Below are positions 59,061 to 64,000 of a DNA stretch of 64,000 nt, in pieces (the stretch's first letter is position 1; each line of letters opens with the position of its first letter). The position numbers were made by a program, and so were the translations under genes. The stretch comes from Apodemus sylvaticus (Eukaryota; Chordata; Mammalia; Rodentia; Muridae): positions 95,669,324-95,733,323 of the forward strand of contig NC_067474.1 of NCBI RefSeq assembly GCF_947179515.1, in the 5' to 3' direction. The notes under the pieces were generated by a model that had not been told where the DNA came from, did not search any database, and saw only the letters and a program-made list of their open reading frames with translations.

Positions 59061-59325
59061 CTGAAGCTGTCACTGGGCACAGCCGTCCTGCTCTTGTGTA
59101 TGTAGCAGACTGTCTGTCCTGCTATGTCCATTTGGCTAAAGCTGGTAATGGGGACTCCAGGATAGTGGACGGACTCCACCTGGCCATACTGTGGTGGCGA
59201 TGTGATGAGGTAGAGCAATTCCTCAGGCTTGTCTGCCCCATCCACAGCCAGAAGAGTGGCAGTTGTCAAGAGACCTCTGTCACCTTTGACTACCACGAGT
59301 GGTTTAGCATGAATGACAATATCAC
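59061..59325 (-). CDS. Frem1: Frem1 window exon 1: CSPG repeat (third from last), first part
   Basis: 265 nt, acceptor tttcttgcccacacag, donor CAG|gtgagc; enters after one base of a codon and leaves after two. It encodes a CSPG/NG2-type repeat opening: GDIVIHAKPLVVVKGDRG, then a hydrophobic LLTTATLLAVDGAD stretch, the LLYLITSPPQYGQV core, and the end of the repeat (SFSQMDIAGQTVCYIHKSR). CSPG repeats form extended extracellular arrays in FRAS/FREM proteins. The codon at 59131-59129 is a Met from which 716 residues follow to the stop. The previous exon must end with one base of a Gly codon and was not found in 59326-64000. Confidence 0.95.
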
Positions 59326-60020
59326 CTGTGTGGGCAAGAAAATTTTAGTCAAGATTCATATTTAAGATACCCGATGCCCCTATTGCTGAAGACACCACAG
59401 GCTTCAGACACAGGACTTGGAGAAACTGAGCAGCGTCTGATCTGCAAACTTCAGTACTCTCCACGTATTGAAGGCACCATGCAAGCTGCCAAGGGAAGGA
59501 AGTGATCAATAGTTCCTATTCAGCTACAAAAGCTCTCACCCTCTATCAAAGAAGCTTCTTTTTGCAGGACATGGAACCATTACAGAAATCCACAACTGGC
59601 CAAAATGTAGAGAACAGCTGACCTTGGGGCCCCCAACCCCAACTGATATGTTGACATTGCAACCTAAAGCTCAGGGAACAGAGTAGAAGAGAGACCAGAA
59701 AGACTGGAAGCTGAAAGATTAGGATGTCTGCTGAGATGGTGCCTTCTATATATGAGGGAAGATGCACACATGAAATCTTAACAATATAGTTACCTAAACA
59801 GGACTTGCAAAATGACAGTACCTCGTGACATGCCAGTGTATAGGGGGGAATTCTCACAAGGCTCAATCAACCCTTGGAAGAGGAACTATAGACAATCAAT
59901 GGCTGCCGAGAGAGGCAGAAGCAGTGCTCTCCAGGAAGGAGCCACTGATAAGTTATCCAACCCCAGTGGGTCAGTCGTAAACACACATACGTATCAGTGC
60001 CACTAAACAGATTCAGCAGG

Positions 60021-60067
<47 letters not shown>
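60021..60067. repeat. (GT)n microsatellite
   Basis: About 23 GT units. Confidence 0.97.
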
Positions 60068-60068
<1 letters not shown>

Positions 60069-60225
60069 CAATAGTAATAAAAAGAAGGGGCCAATGATTT
60101 GAGAGGGGGTAGGACTGGCATGGAAGAAATAGAGGAGTTGGAGGGAGAGAAGAGGTAAGGGTGGAAATGAGCAAATGCAATATTCATGTATGACATCGTC
60201 AAAAAAATTTAAATTAAAAAATGTG
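60068..60225 (+). mobile_element. L1 3' terminal fragment
   Basis: atgtatgacatcgtcaaaaa followed by aatttaaattaaaaaatg, an L1 3' end in A-rich tail, after the GT tract. Confidence 0.6.
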
Positions 60226-60235
60226 ATTTCTGTGA

Positions 60236-60610
60236 CGGTGAATGTTCATTGTCAACTTGTTTGGATTTTGAATCATCACGGAAACATAGCTTTGGCTGTG
60301 TTTATTACAGTGCTTCCAGAAATTTTAACTTTCAAGGACTCTCCGTGAATATAGACAGTGTCATTAGTGGGCAGGGCCAGAATAAAGGAAAAGAGAAAGC
60401 AAGCTGAGTTCCAGCCTTCGGTTTCCTGTTTCCCAACTGTGGATGTAAAATGGGCAGCTAGCTGCCTCAGGCCTCTGCCGCTATGCCTTCCCACCATATG
60501 GACCATCTGGCCCCTTAGCGCTAAAAGCCAAGATAAGCCCTCTTCTCCCAAGTTTCCTGCTATGGGGTATTCAATGGCAGGAATGGGTACTGTAACTAAT
60601 ACAATGTCCA
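60236..60610 (+). mobile_element. Rodent interspersed repeat, diverged
   Basis: attgtcaacttgtttggatt, gaaagcaagctgagttccag and actgtaactaatacaatg; related to 50072-50430 at its 5' end. Confidence 0.65.
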
Positions 60611-60669
60611 AAGTAAATGTAAAAGACAAAGGCCAAACTGTACTCAAAACTTACCTGCTGTGGGAAGGC

Positions 60670-60815
60670 CTTTGTTTTGGACAGGATTTCTCTGTGTAGC
60701 CCTGACTGTCCTAAACTTTCTCTGTAGACCAGGCTGGCTTCAGACTTGGAGATCTGCCTGCCTCTACCTCCCAAGTGCTGGGATTAAACAAACGGGTGTG
60801 CCACCATTGCCTGGC
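60670..60815 (-). mobile_element. B1 SINE, antisense
   Basis: gacaggatttctctgtgtag, tagaccaggctggcttcaga, ctcccaagtgctgggattaa and a ccaccattgcctggc end; near full length. Confidence 0.95.
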
Positions 60816-61046
60816 AAGTCCTAACTAACAAGGAAAGAACAAGTCACGAGGACTGAGCAAACACTTCACAGGAGAAACAAAGGTTCATTTTAGAATACAC
60901 CTATTCGCTAGTGTTAAAGGATGTGTGTATGGATTAGCAAGATAGAGGGATTAGCACACAGGCTGGTGATATTTCATAAACCAGGGGCAATATTCCAGTC
61001 TCATTTACCAGAGATCCATTAAAAACAATCATTTCTAAAATACAAA

Positions 61047-61080
61047 GCTATGGGTTGGCGATATAGCTCCAACCCATAGC
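61047..61080. repeat. Inverted repeat inside an ID-like fragment
   Basis: GCTATGGGTTGG and CCAACCCATAGC, 12-bp perfect arms, 10-nt loop, in the tRNA-like head of an ID-type element. Confidence 0.85.
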
Positions 61081-61284
61081 TCACTGGCATGCACAAGGAC
61101 CAAAGCTTGGCTTTTCCTCACCACTAAATAAGGAAATAATAAAAATGGGCAGAGGCTGCTTCATGTTGGGCAGAGGAATGGGGGCTCTACTGCGGGGAGG
61201 AACTTTATCCCACTCCCAGACTACAGATTTGCAGATTGGGGTGTAAAGGCACTACTTACTGCTAGAGGCTCTCTCTCTTTTTTT

Positions 61285-61460
61285 AAAATTAGATATTTGC
61301 TTTATTTACATTTCAAATGGTATCCCCTCACCGAGTTACCCTTCCAAAAAATCCCCTATCCCATCTGCCCTCTCCCTGCTCATTCCCCTCCCAAATTTCC
61401 TGACTTTCGTCCCCCTATTCTGGGGAATCGAGCCTTCACAGGACCAATGTCCTCTCTAGA
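61285..61460 (-). mobile_element. L1 3' fragment, antisense
   Basis: tttgctttatttacatttca, aatggtatcccctcaccgag and a cacaggaccaatgtcctctc end are antisense rodent L1 3' landmarks. Confidence 0.8.
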
Positions 61461-61649
61461 GGCTATCTCTTAATGAAAGCTGGAGACAGAACTGGTTGTA
61501 CATCACTCACAAGGTACAACTCATAACCGCTATGCTGTGCCACGCCCTCTTCAATAATCAACACCAAATGGGTGAATATCCAACAACAAAGATAAAATAT
61601 GTGAAAATAGATTAAAATCATAAACGCCAGTAAGATTCTTTAGGGAATG

Positions 61650-61975
61650 TGAATGATCCTATATGTTCATATGTTTTAACACTTGGTCTCTAGTTGGTGA
61701 AAGCGATTAGGAAGGATTCAGAGGTGTGACCTGTTGAAAGAGGTGTGTCCCTTGGCGGTGGGCCCTGAGGTTTCAAAAATACAGGCCATTTCCACTTAGC
61801 TTTCTGCTAGCTGCTTGCGGATGTAAGTCCTCAGCTACTGCTCTGAAGCCATGCCTGCCTGTCTGCTGCCACGTTCCCCACTCGGATGGGTGTGGACTAA
61901 CCCTGTGAAACTGAATGTCCCACTATCGCCTTGGCCACTGTATCTCTTCACAGCAATAGAAAAGTAACTCAGACA
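61650..61975 (+). mobile_element. Rodent interspersed repeat, second copy
   Basis: cacttggtctctagttggtg, tcctcagctactgctctgaa and cagcaatagaaaagtaactc; same family as 47822-48070 but more complete. Confidence 0.85.
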
Positions 61976-62040
61976 AATCTCTTAAGAAAACAAAAGTGAA
62001 AGGAGAACATCAAGATGGTGTCATTTATTTTGACATTTAA

Positions 62041-62067
62041 TGTGTGTGTGTGTGTGTGTGTGTGTAG
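62041..62067. repeat. (TG)n microsatellite
   Basis: About 13 TG units, then an antisense B2-like stretch. Confidence 0.95.
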
Positions 62068-62243
62068 GTCAGGACAATTTGATTTGCAGGAATTGGTTCT
62101 CTGCTTCCATGATATGGGTTTGGTGGATTGAAATCAAGTTGTCAGGCTTGGTGACAAGTTCCTTTACCCAGGGCAATATTTTGTTGGCCTGAGATGCTAC
62201 AATTTTACATGAGTATTTCTAACAAGAGCCACTGGTGAACACA

Positions 62244-62360
62244 TATATCACATGACATGACACACGTACCACATGACATGACACACACACCATAGACATG
62301 ACACACACACCATAGACATGACACACACACCCATACATATACCATAACACACACACACAA
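62244..62360. repeat. Short tandem repeat, about 21-22 bp unit
   Basis: acatgacacacacaccatag repeats two to four times with variants, passing into a CA-rich tract. Confidence 0.85.
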
Positions 62361-62499
62361 ACACTACACACATAAACTCATCCAGCACACAACACACCCC
62401 CTATTCCCACCCCACCCCACCCCATACAAATTCTTTCTCTGTCTTTCAGGATATTTGCCAATGTCTTGAGATATCTTTGTTTGTTGTATATGAGTATTC

Positions 62500-62650
62500 T
62501 ATATGTGCATGCATGTATGTGAGTGTGTGCACGTGTGTGCATGAACCTTGAGTTACAGATGGTGCTGAATCATCATGTGGGCACTAGAAACCAAATGCAG
62601 GTCCTCTGCAAAAGCAGCGAGTGCTCTTAACCATTGTATCTTCTGTCCAA
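62500..62650 (-). mobile_element. B2 SINE, antisense
   Basis: catcatgtgggcactagaaa, tgcaggtcctctgcaaaagc and gtgctcttaaccattgtatc are the antisense B2 body and head. Confidence 0.9.
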
Positions 62651-63167
62651 CCAAATTCTGGAGGTATCCTTGGTTGCCAGGGGAGGCAAGATTGCGGAAT
62701 TTTGTTTCAAATGACCAAACTGGTATTTGGGCATACTGTGCTTATTTTTTCACCAATTGAAATGCAAGACCATTCTGAATTCAAATGAAAATCTAAGCTG
62801 CAGTTGCTCTGAGGTCACCATGACAAACACAGGGAGGCAGCAAGAGGAGAAAAGAATGCAGGTAAATTAAACCTTGCAGGGCACTTGCCAGGAGCACAGC
62901 CACCTCTAGGGGGAGGAAGAGCACCCAGTCAGCCTTGATGCTGCTCTCCAGCACAGTGAAGGCTGAGAACGGATAAACCACAGACCCTTTAGTGCATCCT
63001 AAATGTCCTCTAAAGGCACCCTTTCTGCCGCTGTGGTAATCACAACATATCACATCATGGCTGGAAGGTGAACGGTTGTATGTAATCGGTGCTAGAGAGA
63101 ACTAAGCCTAGAGATGGTACAACTAGCTACTCAGTGTGGCTGCATTTGAGATAAGTTATGCTTGGGC

Positions 63168-63352
63168 TGGGGAGACATCACAACAGTTAAGAGCACTGGC
63201 TGCTCTTGGCAGAGGACCTACGTTTAGTTCTCAGCAGCTCACAACCATTTGTAACTCCAGTTCCAGGGAATCTGACACCCTCTGGTCTCCACAGACACCT
63301 GGCACACAGTAGTACACAGCCATACATACAAATAAAGCTCATAGGCATACAA
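63168..63352 (+). mobile_element. B2 SINE
   Basis: gggctggggagacatcacaa, agagcactggctgctcttgg, gacaccctctggtctccaca and an A-rich, aataaagc-containing tail; full length. Confidence 0.95.
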
Positions 63353-63714
63353 AAGGAATTTCAATAAAAACATGTAGATCTCTTAAAAAGTTCTACTTGT
63401 GAAGTCATGAGAAATGTAAGTGACAGATAAATGTCCTGTTAAGGAACATGAATTAAAATAACAGGAAAACAGGACGCGATGTTGTACAGTGATGAAATAC
63501 CATACAAAGAAGCAAGAGAAGCTCCCAGGTGCCTGTGGAATGGCTTCTCCCATTCTGCAAAGCTGAGGCAGTGAGAAGATAGCTGTGTTAACAAGTCACC
63601 TGCCATGCGCCACTGTGCTAGTATATTCCATTTGCCTGGACACCTTATGCACACATGACCGTTCTACTTAAGTGTCTGCTGTGGTAATAAAAACACTGGC
63701 CCAATCCAACTTGA

Positions 63715-64000
63715 GCAAGGAAATGGTTCCATCTTACAGGTTACACACTCCGTCACCAAGGGAACCCAAGGACAGGAACTGGAGGCAGGAACTGAAGCAG
63801 ACACCACAGAGGGACACTTACTGGCTTGCTTCCATGGCACCGAAGCCTGCTTTCTTCTATATCCCAGGACCAGGAGATAAAGGTTCCAGGAGCCAGGTCC
63901 AGGTTTAGGGGTTGTGCCATCCACAGGTGAATGGGCCCTCCCACATCAATCACTAACCAAGAAAATGACCCCAGAATTGTCTACAATCCAATCTGATAGA
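63715..64000 (+). mobile_element. Rodent interspersed repeat, runs off the window
   Basis: ggcttgcttccatggcaccg, agcctgctttcttctatatc and atcactaaccaagaaaatga; same family as 52256-52648. Confidence 0.7.

Larger units (their letters stand above)
59326..64000 (-). other. Intron upstream of window exon 1 (incomplete)
   Basis: No exon was found here although the preceding exon must end after one base of a Gly codon. Content is nearly all repeats: (GT)n, L1 pieces, two rodent interspersed repeats, B1, two B2 copies. 59350-59990 and 62650-63160 show nothing recognised. Confidence 0.7.

Noticed and set aside
62793..63053. 86-codon minus-strand ORF as the exon before window exon 1
   Set aside because: Product is Leu-rich and unlike a CSPG repeat, and no donor leaving one base of a Gly codon was found.

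Overview
This window is nuclear DNA from a murid rodent, mouse- or rat-like. The evidence is large introns, B1, B2/B3 and ID/B4-type SINEs, rodent L1 3' ends, URR1 hAT elements and very long (CA)n, (GA)n and (TCTA)n tracts. I cannot separate Mus from Rattus on sequence alone. There is no bacterial, viral or plasmid signal.

One protein-coding gene was recognised: the 3' half of Frem1 (FRAS1-related extracellular matrix protein 1, QBRICK), on the minus strand. I reassembled fourteen consecutive coding exons by splice sites and reading-frame phase. From 5' to 3' of the gene they are 59325-59061, 48506-48095, 43991-43790, 42792-42648, 34176-34047, 31591-31519, 25376-25227, 23449-23226, 22617-22570, 22293-22129, 21929-21801, 21220-21105, 13181-13096 and 10239-10040 (stop codon). 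Every junction keeps frame, giving 781 C-terminal residues: three CSPG/NG2-type repeats (exons 1-4), a Calx-beta domain (exons 5-7), a Ser/Pro/basic linker (exons 8-11) and a C-type lectin-like domain (exons 12-14). The 5' half of the gene lies beyond 64000.

Layout: 1-7560 is downstream intergenic DNA rich in old L1 and SINE copies. 7564-10039 holds the 3' UTR with two candidate poly(A) sites. 10040-59325 holds the exons and introns. 59326-64000 is the start of the next upstream intron, and it is almost all repeats. Introns carry three minisatellites (51-, 18- and 15-bp units), about twenty microsatellites, a sense-oriented solo-LTR-like element, and several repeat-free, motif-rich blocks that may be conserved non-coding elements, best at about 54540-55340.

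Main points of interest: two of the thirteen introns have a GC rather than GT 5' splice site, forced by frame and sharing the same eight intron bases; a 48-nt microexon inside a run of skippable phase 0-0 exons; a lectin domain lacking the usual Ca2+/sugar motifs; and a Met codon in exon 1 that would start a 716-residue product, close to the 715 residues reported for the human short form TILRR. I found no new defence, mobile or RNA-guided system.
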